A DNA stretch of 37,123 bases, taken from Syntrophobacteraceae bacterium. Its GTDB lineage: Bacteria > Desulfobacterota > Syntrophobacteria > Syntrophobacterales > Syntrophobacteraceae. A program made the translations under genes and the position numbers. The stretch is taken from assembly GCA_003165235.1 (NCBI GenBank), contig PLSV01000337.1, positions 1 to 37,123 on the forward strand, read 5' to 3'. Below, piece by piece: positions 26,027-34,553 of this stretch (its first letter is position 1; each line of letters starts with the position of its first letter). The notes under the pieces are model-generated. The model searched no databases. It was not told the DNA's origin and worked only from the letters and a program-made list of their open reading frames with translations.

Positions 26027-27203
26027 ATGCGCTGCCGCACTGTTCTGTTTCTTTGTGAACCTTTTCCTGGGAATCAGCCTGCAGGAAACCTCACCCCGAA
26101 TGGCCCGGGGGTTGTGCATCGAGTCCGCACTGGCGCGCGAAGCGGAAACCGCGCCCCAATCCTCCGCCCAACATCATTTTGCTCCTTTGTTTAAGGTTAG
26201 AATCCTCAAGAGCTATCCTCACGATCCCGGCGCATTCACCCAGGGGCTGATATTCGCCAATGGCTTCCTTTACGAAAGCACAGGATTGAACGGCAAGTCC
26301 AGTCTGCGCCAGGTGGAACTGGAAACCGGCCGTGTGTTGAAAAAATACGACCTGCCCTTCCAATTCTTCGGGGAAGGATTGACCCTGTGGAATAGGGATC
26401 TCATCCAACTCACATGGATCTCTGGAAAAGGGTTCGTATATAACCTGCAAAGTTTTGCGCTCGAACGGGAATTCAGCTATTCGGGGGAGGGCTGGGGGTT
26501 GACCAATGATGGAAAAAGCCTGGTAATGAGCAACGGCGCTGAAGAGCTTATATTTCTGGATCCTGCAACACTGGTCCGGCAACGTTCGCTGCGCGTGCTG
26601 GACATGGGCGAGCCGGTCAGCCTCTTAAATGAGCTCGAATACATAAAAGGCAAAATCTTCGCCAACGTCTGGCATGATGATTTCGTAGCAATGATATCCC
26701 CCAAAACGGGCGAAGTCACCGGCTGGATAGATATGTCGGCCTTGCGCAGGGAATTGCCGCCCGGAAGCAGCGCCGAGGCCCTGAACGGCATCGCCTTCGA
26801 TGCGGAAAAAGACAGGATCTTCGTTACCGGCAAGCTCTGGCCGCTTCTCTTTGAAATCGAAGTCATAAAGCAGAATTCGACTCCACGACGAGCACAAACT
26901 CCACTCTGTCGCTCGCCATCGAGAACCGGCCGTGATGCGTTAGCGAGATTGCGGACCTATTTCCTTTTGAGAACGAAAACCTGCTTCACAGGCAATGCTC
27001 CGACCACCTCGAGGACGTTAGCAAGCCGGGAGGGCTCCGATTCCAGCTCTTCCCATGAATCCAAAAGGACGCACTCTCCGCCTTTCCTGACCAGGATGGG
27101 CACAGTCTTTTTCGATGGCCTCTTGCCTTCGAAAACCATGTTTCCCGGCTCTTCGGGCCGAACCAGTCTGCACTCGACGCTGAAGGAATCGACCGCCTGG
27201 TAA
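26004..27203 (+). CDS. Glutaminyl-peptide cyclotransferase with read-through tail
   Basis: Secreted or periplasmic plant-type glutaminyl cyclase that forms N-terminal pyroglutamate. The N-terminal signal segment (CAAALFCFFVNLFLGISL) precedes the beta-propeller (about 65-290) with FTQGLIFANGFLYESTGLNG, FFGEGLTLW, NELEYIKGKIFANVWHDD and LNGIAFDAEKDRIFVTGKLW. Family homology ends near residue 292 (about 26880). The remaining 105 codons, rich in Ser, Arg and Thr, run antisense through the gene at 26957-27544 and are almost certainly not native, so the original stop has been lost or shifted. AGGAAG lies about eight bases upstream, and the start overlaps ugd. Confidence 0.88.
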   Translation: MAANIRLKCAAALFCFFVNLFLGISLQETSPRMARGLCIESALAREAETAPQSSAQHHFAPLFKVRILKSYPHDPGAFTQGLIFANGFLYESTGLNGKSSLRQVELETGRVLKKYDLPFQFFGEGLTLWNRDLIQLTWISGKGFVYNLQSFALEREFSYSGEGWGLTNDGKSLVMSNGAEELIFLDPATLVRQRSLRVLDMGEPVSLLNELEYIKGKIFANVWHDDFVAMISPKTGEVTGWIDMSALRRELPPGSSAEALNGIAFDAEKDRIFVTGKLWPLLFEIEVIKQNSTPRRAQTPLCRSPSRTGRDALARLRTYFLLRTKTCFTGNAPTTSRTLASREGSDSSSSHESKRTHSPPFLTRMGTVFFDGLLPSKTMFPGSSGRTSLHSTLKESTAW

Positions 27204-27544
27204 AGGGTGGAAGCCGTGTATGCATCAGAGGAAAAAGGTTCGATCCTGCCGTTGTCCAGAAGAAAAACGTTATTGCCATTTTTTTGTTCGGCTGTTTCCA
27301 CGGTTTGTTCTTTTCCGTTCCTTTCAAAAAAGGAAAGCTGGCTATTGACAACTTCGGTATTGTCCTTGCGTTTCATCACAAAACTCTCCTTGAATCTTCC
27401 GGAATTCCTTAACAACTCGAAGGCCTGGCTTATTTCACCCTCCCGGGTGCGCCCGCGCACTTCATAGCAGTCCAACCGGCACAGGATGCATCGGAATGCA
27501 GGAATCCTGCACTCTTCATTTTTGCACCAGACGTATTGGGTCAT
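26957..27544 (-). CDS. Hypothetical protein with Cys-rich N-terminus
   Basis: A 195-residue protein, function not recognised. The first 26 residues hold five Cys (C7, C12, C19, C22, C26; WCKNEECRIPAFRCILCRLD), suggesting a small metal site. The rest is a mixed alpha/beta region with a Lys/Asp-rich centre. Codon use over the frame looks like that of the neighbours, and the frame is open where the opposite strand carries the cyclotransferase tail, which favours this strand as the real gene. The ribosome site is weak. Confidence 0.6.
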   Translation of the reverse strand: MTQYVWCKNEECRIPAFRCILCRLDCYEVRGRTREGEISQAFELLRNSGRFKESFVMKRKDNTEVVNSQLSFFERNGKEQTVETAEQKNGNNVFLLDNGRIEPFSSDAYTASTLYQAVDSFSVECRLVRPEEPGNMVFEGKRPSKKTVPILVRKGGECVLLDSWEELESEPSRLANVLEVVGALPVKQVFVLKRK

Positions 27545-27755
27545 TGAATTCGCTCTGTGTGGGGATAATTCAGGTAGCGCTATTCTAACCGATTAAACGT
27601 GCGAATAATACTTAAATGAAACCGTGGGAGGAGATTTTTGAGCACAAAAAATGAAATGAAATTAGCTTGATTGGGGGATTCTTCTGTATGAGAATAACAG
27701 ATTATCCATCCGGAAAGTCGGGTGAGCGCAGGAGAATTTCACCTTAGGAGAGACT

Positions 27756-28235
27756 ATGACACAAACTGGAAAGACCAGTCGAAGAAAACTCTGGCGCCCT
27801 TTTATCCTGTTTCTGGCGCTGATCGTGGCCTCATGCGCCTCTACAGGCAGCCAGGAAAAGCAGGAAAAGCTGGACAAGAAACTCGAAGCTTCGCTGAGGG
27901 TCTCAGTCGATGCTTTCAACAGCGCCTTCAGATGGGAGGATTATACGGGGGCGGCCGCTTTCGTGCCTAAGGACAAAAAAGAACAGTTCTGGGTCGAGGT
28001 GGACAAATTTAAAGGCAAGATTCGTATCGTAGAGTTCAATCTAAGGGAAGTCGAACTTACGGATAAGAGCGCTGGGGCCAACGTAATCATGCACTTCCAA
28101 TTCTGGCGCCTCGAATCGCCGACCGTGCAGACCGTCACCTTCACCCAGAAATGGCATTACACCGAGAAGGACAAACAGTGGAGGGTGAGCGATAGCGGGT
28201 ATGGAGCAATTGTCAAAACCAGGGCAGCGTTCTAA
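27756..28235 (+). CDS. Putative lipoprotein
   Basis: A 159-residue protein with a basic start (TSRRKLWRP), a hydrophobic stretch (FILFLALIV) and lipobox VASC with Cys27, so the mature form is probably lipid-anchored. The body (residues 35-155) is an NTF2-like or similar alpha+beta fold by its pattern (FRWEDYTGAAAFVPKDKKEQ ... WRVSDSGYG); I cannot name the family. AGGAGAG lies four bases before the ATG. It is flanked by gaps of about 210 and 455 bases, so probably monocistronic. Confidence 0.75.
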   Translation: MTQTGKTSRRKLWRPFILFLALIVASCASTGSQEKQEKLDKKLEASLRVSVDAFNSAFRWEDYTGAAAFVPKDKKEQFWVEVDKFKGKIRIVEFNLREVELTDKSAGANVIMHFQFWRLESPTVQTVTFTQKWHYTEKDKQWRVSDSGYGAIVKTRAAF

Positions 28236-28690
28236 CCGGTCATCCGGAAACAACTGATGAGGAGTTCGTGAAGCCCGGGGAAAATGACTCTCTGTCTCCT
28301 GCGCATATGGCCGGTCGGCAACCTTCCCCGGCAAGCGACCCGGCGACGCTTTTTCCTATACCCTTACCGGCGCCTGCAGCAATCGCCACTTTACCCTTGA
28401 GGTCCCAATCCACGGCGCCTTCCTTTTCGTTTCCGGTTTTGTCAGCCGCTCTATGTCCTATGTGCCGCCCGATTATAACTCTGATTCACATTAGCTTGGC
28501 GCGCCCACATCCTGGATGCGCAATTGTCACAAAAATGCGGCCGGCCTGTCACTTTTACGTAATAACTGAGTGACACACTCATCATGAATAACACAGCAAT
28601 GTCAACGCCGGACCTCCCGGCTGTTCACTTCGAGTTTATTTGCTCGCCCGGGCTCCGTCAATCGGACCGCTCGCCGGAAGGGGCAGCAGC
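28236..28690 (+). other. Intergenic region before the phosphodiesterase gene
   Basis: About 455 bases. An inverted repeat TGTCAC (28547-28552) / GTGACA (28570-28575), spaced 17 bases, could be an operator. A 101-codon frame at 28268-28573 is Pro/Ser-rich and lacks a ribosome site or domain. No promoter is clear. Confidence 0.35.
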
Positions 28691-30694
28691 ATGAAACATA
28701 GACCGAACCTTGTATGCATGTCGTTAATGCTGTGCGGGATTATGCTGCTCTCAGTCCACAACAGCGATCCCGCCGCCGCGGGGACACAACGGAAGGTCAT
28801 TCTTTTCGTATGGGACGGGCTCAGACCCGACAGCGTCACACCGAAAACTACGCCGAACCTTTGGGGAATGTCTCAGGGAGGGGTTTTCTTCCATAAAAAC
28901 CATTCGACTTATCCCACCTTCACTATGATGAACTCCGCATCGATCAACACGGGCGATTTTCCGGGTAAATCAGGTTTCTACGGCAACTGGGTCTGGCTCG
29001 GACCGAACACCCTCCAAGGCAAGGATTTCTCAAACAGGCCCGTCCATTTCAGCCAACCGGTATTTACGGAAGACTGGAACATATTGACCTCACTAAACGC
29101 ATATTACAGCGGACACCTTTTCCTGGTCACTCGCCTGCTGGAAGCTGCGCAGGCTAAAGGGCTCAAGACTTGTATAGTCGGCAAATCGGGCGCCGCCTTC
29201 ATGTTCGACCTGACGCGCGCAGGGTGCGGCATCGACGAGAATATGGCATTCCCTGAGCCGCTTGCTGCCGAACTCCAGAACAACGGCTATCCTCTCCCCG
29301 AAAACACGCCGGTGATGTGGCCCGGCATCAAGCTTGGCGCCAATAACGGGCGCCCGACCGCTTCCGGCGCAAAATCGTTTCTTTCCGACGGCGTGACCTT
29401 GGACCCCACAGCGGGCACGACCAGCATCTTCTACAGCGCTGATCTTTATATGCTCGACACGTACCTGAATTACATCCTTCCCAATAAGGACCCGGACCTT
29501 TCCGTCATCTGGTTCCGCGATCCCGACTCCACCGAACATTTGTACGGCCCGGGCAGCGCAGCCTGCACGGACTCCCTCGCCGGGATGGACGCCATGCTCG
29601 GCCGGATGCTCACAAGACTCAAAGCGCTGGGAATCTATGACAACACCGATATCATGGTCGTCTCAGACCACGGTCATAGTTCGGTAGCCGGCGACGTCTC
29701 GCTCTTTCCTCTCCGGGATATCCGGAGCGGAGCGGCAGTGACGACAGGCGCGAACCCCGTTGGCGGCTACTCCGTCTCGGGCGACGTGCGGCTCGCTCAA
29801 CTTCTCACCGATAACGGCATAGCGGCGAACGTCTACGACGGCTCCGGCTGCATAAAAGACCCGGTCATGTCCGGTATGCTGCCGCAGGGCGCCCGGGTCT
29901 ACCCCACCCTGACCGATACAGAGGGCACGGTGTGCGGCAAGGGACCCGGCTACCAGTATAACACGAGAAGCTTTGTCGTTCCGGCCCCGCCGCCCGAGGA
30001 CGCTGTGGTCATAGCCGCAAACGGAGGAAGCGATTACCTGTATGTGGCGAACAAGAACGTTAACACGGTCAAGGGCATCGTCTCATTTTTGCAGTCGCGC
30101 GAAGAATTCGGCGCCATCTTTGTCGATGACAGCTACGGCGCTGTCCGGGGAACATTCAAAATGAGCACGGTCAACCTTGAGATGACGGGGAGAAATCCCG
30201 ATATCATAGTCAGTTACAATTACAACGAAAACGCTGCCGTACAGGGCATGAAGGGGACCGAATACGAAAGTATGCTAGGCAACAGGGGTATGCACGGCTC
30301 ATTCAGCCCCGTGGATGTTCACAACACCCTGATCGCCTCCGGCCCCGACTTCAAGTCCGGTTTTCACGACCATGTCCCTTCCGGCAACATCGACGTGGCG
30401 CCCACGATCGCCCACCTGCTCAGCCTGAATCTCCCGAATACCGACGGCAGAGTGCTGTATGAGGCCATCAAGAATTCACGCACGAGAGTCTGGGTCACTC
30501 TCCCGCGCTCCGTCTTGACCTCCGGGCCCGTAAAGGGCCTGACCTTTTATAAACCAACGGCTATCATGAACGCCAACTGCATGATCGACCACGGAAAATC
30601 GAGCTACAAAACAGAGCTTGTCACCTCAACCGTCAAAGATTCCACCGGAAAGAGCGTGACCTATTTCGATTACGCAAAGGCGCTGAGGCAGTAA
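28691..30694 (+). CDS. Secreted type I phosphodiesterase / alkaline-phosphatase-superfamily protein
   Basis: Exported hydrolase of 667 residues. The signal segment (MSLMLCGIMLLSV, about 10-22) is followed by LFVWDGLRPD, with metal ligand D42, and YPTFTMMNSASINTG, where T78 is the nucleophile Thr by analogy with nucleotide pyrophosphatase/phosphodiesterases (PTxTxxN). WFRDPDSTEHLYGPG and VVSDHGHSSV supply the further metal Asp/His ligands. The substrate could be a nucleotide, sugar nucleotide or phosphodiester. GGAAGGGGC stands about eight bases before the ATG; an earlier in-frame TTG at 28640 adds an unlikely leader. It is followed, 37 bases on, by another exported protein, suggesting an operon. 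Confidence 0.85.
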   Translation: MKHRPNLVCMSLMLCGIMLLSVHNSDPAAAGTQRKVILFVWDGLRPDSVTPKTTPNLWGMSQGGVFFHKNHSTYPTFTMMNSASINTGDFPGKSGFYGNWVWLGPNTLQGKDFSNRPVHFSQPVFTEDWNILTSLNAYYSGHLFLVTRLLEAAQAKGLKTCIVGKSGAAFMFDLTRAGCGIDENMAFPEPLAAELQNNGYPLPENTPVMWPGIKLGANNGRPTASGAKSFLSDGVTLDPTAGTTSIFYSADLYMLDTYLNYILPNKDPDLSVIWFRDPDSTEHLYGPGSAACTDSLAGMDAMLGRMLTRLKALGIYDNTDIMVVSDHGHSSVAGDVSLFPLRDIRSGAAVTTGANPVGGYSVSGDVRLAQLLTDNGIAANVYDGSGCIKDPVMSGMLPQGARVYPTLTDTEGTVCGKGPGYQYNTRSFVVPAPPPEDAVVIAANGGSDYLYVANKNVNTVKGIVSFLQSREEFGAIFVDDSYGAVRGTFKMSTVNLEMTGRNPDIIVSYNYNENAAVQGMKGTEYESMLGNRGMHGSFSPVDVHNTLIASGPDFKSGFHDHVPSGNIDVAPTIAHLLSLNLPNTDGRVLYEAIKNSRTRVWVTLPRSVLTSGPVKGLTFYKPTAIMNANCMIDHGKSSYKTELVTSTVKDSTGKSVTYFDYAKALRQ

Positions 30695-30731
30695 CGCCAT
30701 CATCCCCGGTACCGCTGCCGAAGGTTTGACC

Positions 30732-31409
30732 ATGCCACCCAACCGGCCACGGAGAATACGAATTGCTGCGATGACCTCAATTCGGGCCATCCTTATGGCG
30801 CCCATGTGCTGCCTGGCCGCCTTCCTGGCGCCTGCAGCCCATGTATCGGCAGAACCGCTCCGCATACGGGACATCATAAAGCCGCCGATCAATTTGTCCA
30901 TCAGCGGGACCTGCCATTCGGACCGGGAAAAACGATTTTCGGTCGATGTCTCACCAGATAGATTCATCAAAACCTACAGTGATGGAGTGACTATCATCGG
31001 GGTGAAAGGCGAAGATGCGCCCGTCTATTACATCATAGACAGGAATAAGAAAACGGTGTTGAAGGTCTCCCAGACTAACCTCTACAAAATAGGCGTTTTC
31101 TTCAACTGGAACAGCATGACAACCCTCGTAGACCTGCCCGGCGACACCGCTGTCACTGCTCAGAATGAAACACAGGAGGGTTGTGTTGTGTACCTTGTCG
31201 CCGGCGCTGACGCGGCGATATGCGTTGACGGCGACTATCACATCCCGCTACGCATGTCGCAAAGGGGCGCCACGGCAGCGCGGGTGACGTCCGTGAAGCC
31301 ATTGCGCACGGACCTGAAGACCACGGCCGATTCTCTGATCCTCACATGCAGGCAGGTGCGCTACACTTTCCTCGATGTGGACTCTGACATGGCCCCCGAC
31401 GCGGACTGA
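30732..31409 (+). CDS. Exported protein of unknown function
   Basis: A 225-residue protein with a basic N-terminus, a hydrophobic segment (ILMAPMCCLAAFLAPAAHVS) and a probable Ala-x-Ala-type cleavage before AEPLRI. The mature body is beta-rich with few charged runs; KTYSDGVTIIGVKGEDAPVY and YYIIDRNKKTVLKVS are typical stretches. It resembles the DUF4412-like protein at 20363 in layout but is not clearly related. GAAGG lies about seven bases before the ATG. It lies between the phosphodiesterase and the hydrolase and probably shares a transcript with both. Confidence 0.65.
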   Translation: MPPNRPRRIRIAAMTSIRAILMAPMCCLAAFLAPAAHVSAEPLRIRDIIKPPINLSISGTCHSDREKRFSVDVSPDRFIKTYSDGVTIIGVKGEDAPVYYIIDRNKKTVLKVSQTNLYKIGVFFNWNSMTTLVDLPGDTAVTAQNETQEGCVVYLVAGADAAICVDGDYHIPLRMSQRGATAARVTSVKPLRTDLKTTADSLILTCRQVRYTFLDVDSDMAPDAD

Positions 31410-31458
31410 GGGGACATGATGCGCTGCGGGGCATCTACCGTCAAAGGAGGACCTTCCG

Positions 31459-32058
31459 ATGATAAGCGAGGTGGTGACCATCCCGGTCACTGAGCCCGAG
31501 AAAGTCTCAGGGACCCTCTCTATGCCCGATTCCGGCGCGGACACTGGAATCCTTTTAGCGCACGGCGCCGGAAATGACATGAATCACCCTATGCTCTCAT
31601 TTTTGGGTGATGGACTGGCAAAAAAGGGGTATCTAACTTTACGATTCAATTTCCTGGGATATCCCCTGCACGCCCCAGGCAGGAAGGACCGGGTCCTGGA
31701 CGGGCATCTTTATGAGATTCCCATTCCAATGCTCTTTTTCGCCGGAACGAGGGACCAGCTTTGTGACCTGCAACTCCTGAGACAAGTATTGTCAAAGGTG
31801 ATTGTCCCGTGGGAACTGGAGGTTATCGACGGCGGCGATCACTCATTTCATGCGCCAAAATCTTACGCAACGGATCCAACTCAAATTTATGAGCAGATTG
31901 TTTCCAGAACGGTTCAATGGTTGAGCGGGCGAGGATTTTGGATGCGAAACTCATTTTACATCCGCCAATACACAACGCCCCCTCATTTGAAGGGGGAAGC
32001 CTTATTTTACCCGCCGGAGCTTCTTAGCTGGTTTTGCTCTTGTCCAGCTCGCTCTTGA
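31459..32058 (+). pseudogene. Alpha/beta hydrolase, KANL3/Tex30-like, lacking the nucleophile segment
   Basis: A 199-codon frame after AAAGGAGG. The N-terminus matches the KANL3/Tex30-type fold (ILLAHGAGNDMNHPMLSFLG). After LRFNF (residue 65, about 31653) the frame jumps straight to LGYPLHAPG. Relatives have roughly 60 residues between these, including the G-x-S-x-G nucleophile elbow, so an in-frame deletion has removed the active-site Ser, while D99 (GTRDQL) and H128 (GGDHSFH) remain. After about residue 157 (VQWLSGRG) homology ends and the frame runs on into the 3' end of the opposite gene. It is likely inactive or repurposed. Confidence 0.75.
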
Positions 32059-32317
32059 GTCTTTCGGCTTCCTGTTTGTATCTTTCGGCTTCCTCTTTCA
32101 GCCTGGCGTCGCTTGTGGGTCCCTGGCTTTCCCCGGCTTTATGGAAGGGGAGCTTCTCTTTTACCTCATCGTAGCCAAGATATGCGGCCATCAACCCGCC
32201 GACCAGCAGGATAAGGGGAATCGCGCCCAGGATGATTCTAAAAACAGCATGATGCCAGATAATGATGCCCAGAAGACCAAGAAACGCCGAGGCGACGCCA
32301 CCCACAAAAACCTTCAT
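32024..32317 (-). CDS. Small membrane protein with C-terminal coiled coil
   Basis: A 97-residue protein with two close membrane segments (VASAFLGLLGIIIW; IILGAIPLILLVGGLMAAYL) and a charged, heptad-like tail (LKEEAERYKQEAERLKSEL) predicted as a cytoplasmic coiled coil. GAAGGAGGAAGG precedes the ATG, a strong ribosome site. Family not recognised, but the layout suggests a real gene. Its last codons overlap the 3' end of the decayed hydrolase frame. Confidence 0.7.
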   Translation of the reverse strand: MKVFVGGVASAFLGLLGIIIWHHAVFRIILGAIPLILLVGGLMAAYLGYDEVKEKLPFHKAGESQGPTSDARLKEEAERYKQEAERLKSELDKSKTS

Positions 32318-32520
32318 TTCCTTCCTCCTTCAATTAGGCTGGAGATTAGACATAAAAACCTGAATAATGTGTAAACTTGATCACCGGCGCATCCCGAGCC
32401 TTTCGGAATCAGATTCAACCCGAAAAAGCTCTTAAAACGCGCAAAGTCCATAAATTATAAATATCCCAATCAAAACACGCAAGTGGGAATGCCTGTGAGA
32501 CCATTCTAACTGGTTGGCGT
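32318..32520. other. Spacer between OYE homologue and small membrane protein
   Basis: About 200 bases, AT-rich in the second half. No hairpin with a T tract or clear promoter is visible. Confidence 0.3.
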
Positions 32521-33747
32521 CTATGTCTTGCGGCTGTCTTCCTTGAGCTTCCTTTCCCAGTAGCACGAAATCCCCAGACCCTCCAGACCTGTCTTGAAAC
32601 AGCGGTTGCATGAGATGCACTTTGCATTCGCGGCATCTCCGCCCTTCCATCGCCTTATGAGATTCGGCTCGCGAATAAACGGGCGGGCCATGGAAATGTA
32701 ATCCGCCTGCTTCTCCTTAAGAATCCGCTCGATTACGGGCGCCGACCGTATGCCCCCAACAATTATGACTGGAACCTTGATCCTTTCTTTAACGTACTGG
32801 GCAAAGTCCGCCAGGTAGGCTTCATCCTGTTCTTTAAAAATCAAACTCTTCGCACAATGTTTATCCGGGTTCGAAATCGAGCAGCACGCGCTTACCTGGA
32901 TCGCATCGATTCCGTCATCGGCGAGACGTCGCGCAATTTCCGCCGATTCGGAAAGCTCCAGACCGTTTCCGACAAAATCCTGTGCGCTGAGCTTGAACAT
33001 GACTGGACAATCTTTCCCTACCTCTCCTCTGATTGCTTCGAGGATCTCTCCAACCAGACGATACCGGTTCTGAGGACTGCCGCCATACATGTCGCCGCGC
33101 CTGTTCCATGCAGGAGAGAGGAACTGGTTGACGCCAAACCCATGAGCGCCATGAATCTGAATACCGTCGAAGCCGGACATGAGAGACCTCCTCGCTGCAG
33201 CAGCATGAGCCTCCACCAGTCTGGCGATATCTTTCAGGGTCATCTCCCTGGGGACTTGATCTTCCGCAGAATACGCAATGGCGGAAGCACCCCATAATTC
33301 ATCGCCTTCCCCGAAAAAGAGCTTAGTGTTGGCCCTTGCTAAACAGTGGACGAGCTGAGCAGCGATTTTGCCGCCCTCTTTGTGCGCCGTATCGACGAGT
33401 TTCTTTAGCCCTTCAACCTGTGAGTCGTCGTAATTACCCAACATGTAAGGCAGACCCTGCCCATTTGTCATGACATACTGGTAACCGGTCAAAATGAGCC
33501 CGATGTCTCCCCTGGCCAGGTCACCATAAAACTCCAGAGCCCGGTCGGTCACATAGCCTTTCCGGTCTCCTACGCCGCTCCATGTGGAGGACCTGATGGC
33601 CCGGTTAGATAGTTCCAGGGATCTGATCCGGGTTTTTTCGAATAGCAGGCGGTTATCGGCCATCGCGAGCCGGGACCCCACAACTACCGCCGCCGTCGCC
33701 GCGAGCCCTGTTTTCAGAAATTTTCGACGCGAAAGTGTGTCGATCAT
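32521..33747 (-). CDS. Tat-exported Old Yellow Enzyme-family oxidoreductase
   Basis: FMN-dependent NADH:flavin oxidoreductase of the OYE family, 408 residues. It starts with a twin-arginine signal (SRRKFLKTGLAATAAVVVG, residues 6-24), so it is expected outside the cytoplasm. The barrel carries IHGAHGFGVNQFLSPAWNRR (the substrate His pair region, then the FMN-binding Arg), a GGSPQNRYR stretch, and VIIVGGIRS and SMARPFI phosphate-binding strands. The end holds C377-x2-C380-x2-C383-x11-C395, an iron-sulfur motif as in 2,4-dienoyl-CoA reductase-type members (which usually have x3 in the middle). It lacks the C-terminal FAD/NAD domains of the larger enzymes, so electrons must come from a partner. 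GGAGGGGGC lies eight bases upstream. Confidence 0.88.
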   Translation of the reverse strand: MIDTLSRRKFLKTGLAATAAVVVGSRLAMADNRLLFEKTRIRSLELSNRAIRSSTWSGVGDRKGYVTDRALEFYGDLARGDIGLILTGYQYVMTNGQGLPYMLGNYDDSQVEGLKKLVDTAHKEGGKIAAQLVHCLARANTKLFFGEGDELWGASAIAYSAEDQVPREMTLKDIARLVEAHAAAARRSLMSGFDGIQIHGAHGFGVNQFLSPAWNRRGDMYGGSPQNRYRLVGEILEAIRGEVGKDCPVMFKLSAQDFVGNGLELSESAEIARRLADDGIDAIQVSACCSISNPDKHCAKSLIFKEQDEAYLADFAQYVKERIKVPVIIVGGIRSAPVIERILKEKQADYISMARPFIREPNLIRRWKGGDAANAKCISCNRCFKTGLEGLGISCYWERKLKEDSRKT

Positions 33748-33846
33748 AAATCTGCGCCCCCTCCGGCAGTTCCATTTTGGGAGATTTACTCAAAATCAAT
33801 AGTATAATGGATCTCTGTCAAACCAGCAGGAAAGCAGCATAATAGC

Positions 33847-33972
33847 ATGTCGGCCGAACATCAAGGACAGATAGACAGGATCGCCTGCACCAAAGAAGAA
33901 AATGGCTTCACCATTGCAAAGGTGAAGGTCCCAGGCTGGCGGCGCCTTCCTTTTGAACGGGGCAACCGATAG
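33847..33972 (+). pseudogene. recD2 5'-end fragment
   Basis: A 41-codon frame from ATG (MSAEHQGQIDRIACTKEENG, then FTIAKVKVPGWRR) matches the N-terminal OB-like segment of RecD2 (compare VERITFTSEEDGYSVVKIKA in the full gene at 22355). It ends at TAG after LPFERGNR, with no helicase motifs downstream. It is a truncated recD2-type copy, from a second gene or a foreign one, not an exact copy of the intact recD2. Confidence 0.75.
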
Positions 33973-33993
33973 TTTGTACGCAGAGGAGACCTC

Positions 33994-34356
33994 ATGTGGG
34001 GACTGGAAGAACTAAAAATGCACAGGGAAATAATTGATCGTCTGGACTGGGAAATGACACCGGAAAAGGCTGTTGAAACCTATCTCGAATGGGGGACCGG
34101 ATGGACTCGCAAGGATGATTTTGTTCGGTATGCCGGTCAGGAAGCTCTTTATTTTGTAATCTATGACTGGGAAAAGCCTGCTCAGGTTACCCTGATCCGC
34201 AGAACTATGAAAGAGGCCGATGAAATCGCAAAGATTCACGTGCCGGCCGAGATGGTCCGCAGGGCGGTTGACGCGGCTGGACGCAAGCCCGGAGTTGGAG
34301 TTTACGCCATTACCGATGAATTGAAGGAGTGGCTGAAGGATGCCCTTGGTTGCTGA
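33994..34356 (+). CDS. Small protein resembling DVU0772 family
   Basis: A 120-residue protein (LEELKMHREIIDRLDWEMTP, EKAVETYLEWGTGW, then YFVIYDWEKPAQVTLIRR) that I associate with the Desulfovibrio-type DVU0772 family from memory, so with moderate confidence. It is soluble, mixed alpha/beta and ends in ELKEWLKDALG. GAGGAG lies five bases before the ATG. It sits just after the recD2 fragment. Function unknown; the family is largely restricted to sulfate-reducing and related Desulfobacterota, supporting the taxonomic guess. Confidence 0.65.
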   Translation: MWGLEELKMHREIIDRLDWEMTPEKAVETYLEWGTGWTRKDDFVRYAGQEALYFVIYDWEKPAQVTLIRRTMKEADEIAKIHVPAEMVRRAVDAAGRKPGVGVYAITDELKEWLKDALGC

Positions 34357-34553
34357 ATTGGGCTGATTTTGACCTGCTGTCTGATTTCCCGGGGTCAAGC
34401 CATGCTCTTCTCTGAATTTGCGCCTTGCGCCTTCAGCCTTGCCTCATTCAAAAATTTTCTTGCGAAACCTGAATGCGACTGTAATATGTTTTGGGCGTAA
34501 TATTCACATGCTTTGCTCCCTTCCCATTGATTGCCCCAAATCGAGGAGGCCTA

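Noticed and set aside
28268-28573. 101-codon Pro/Ser-rich frame
   Set aside because: No ribosome site, no domain, and composition unlike neighbouring proteins.
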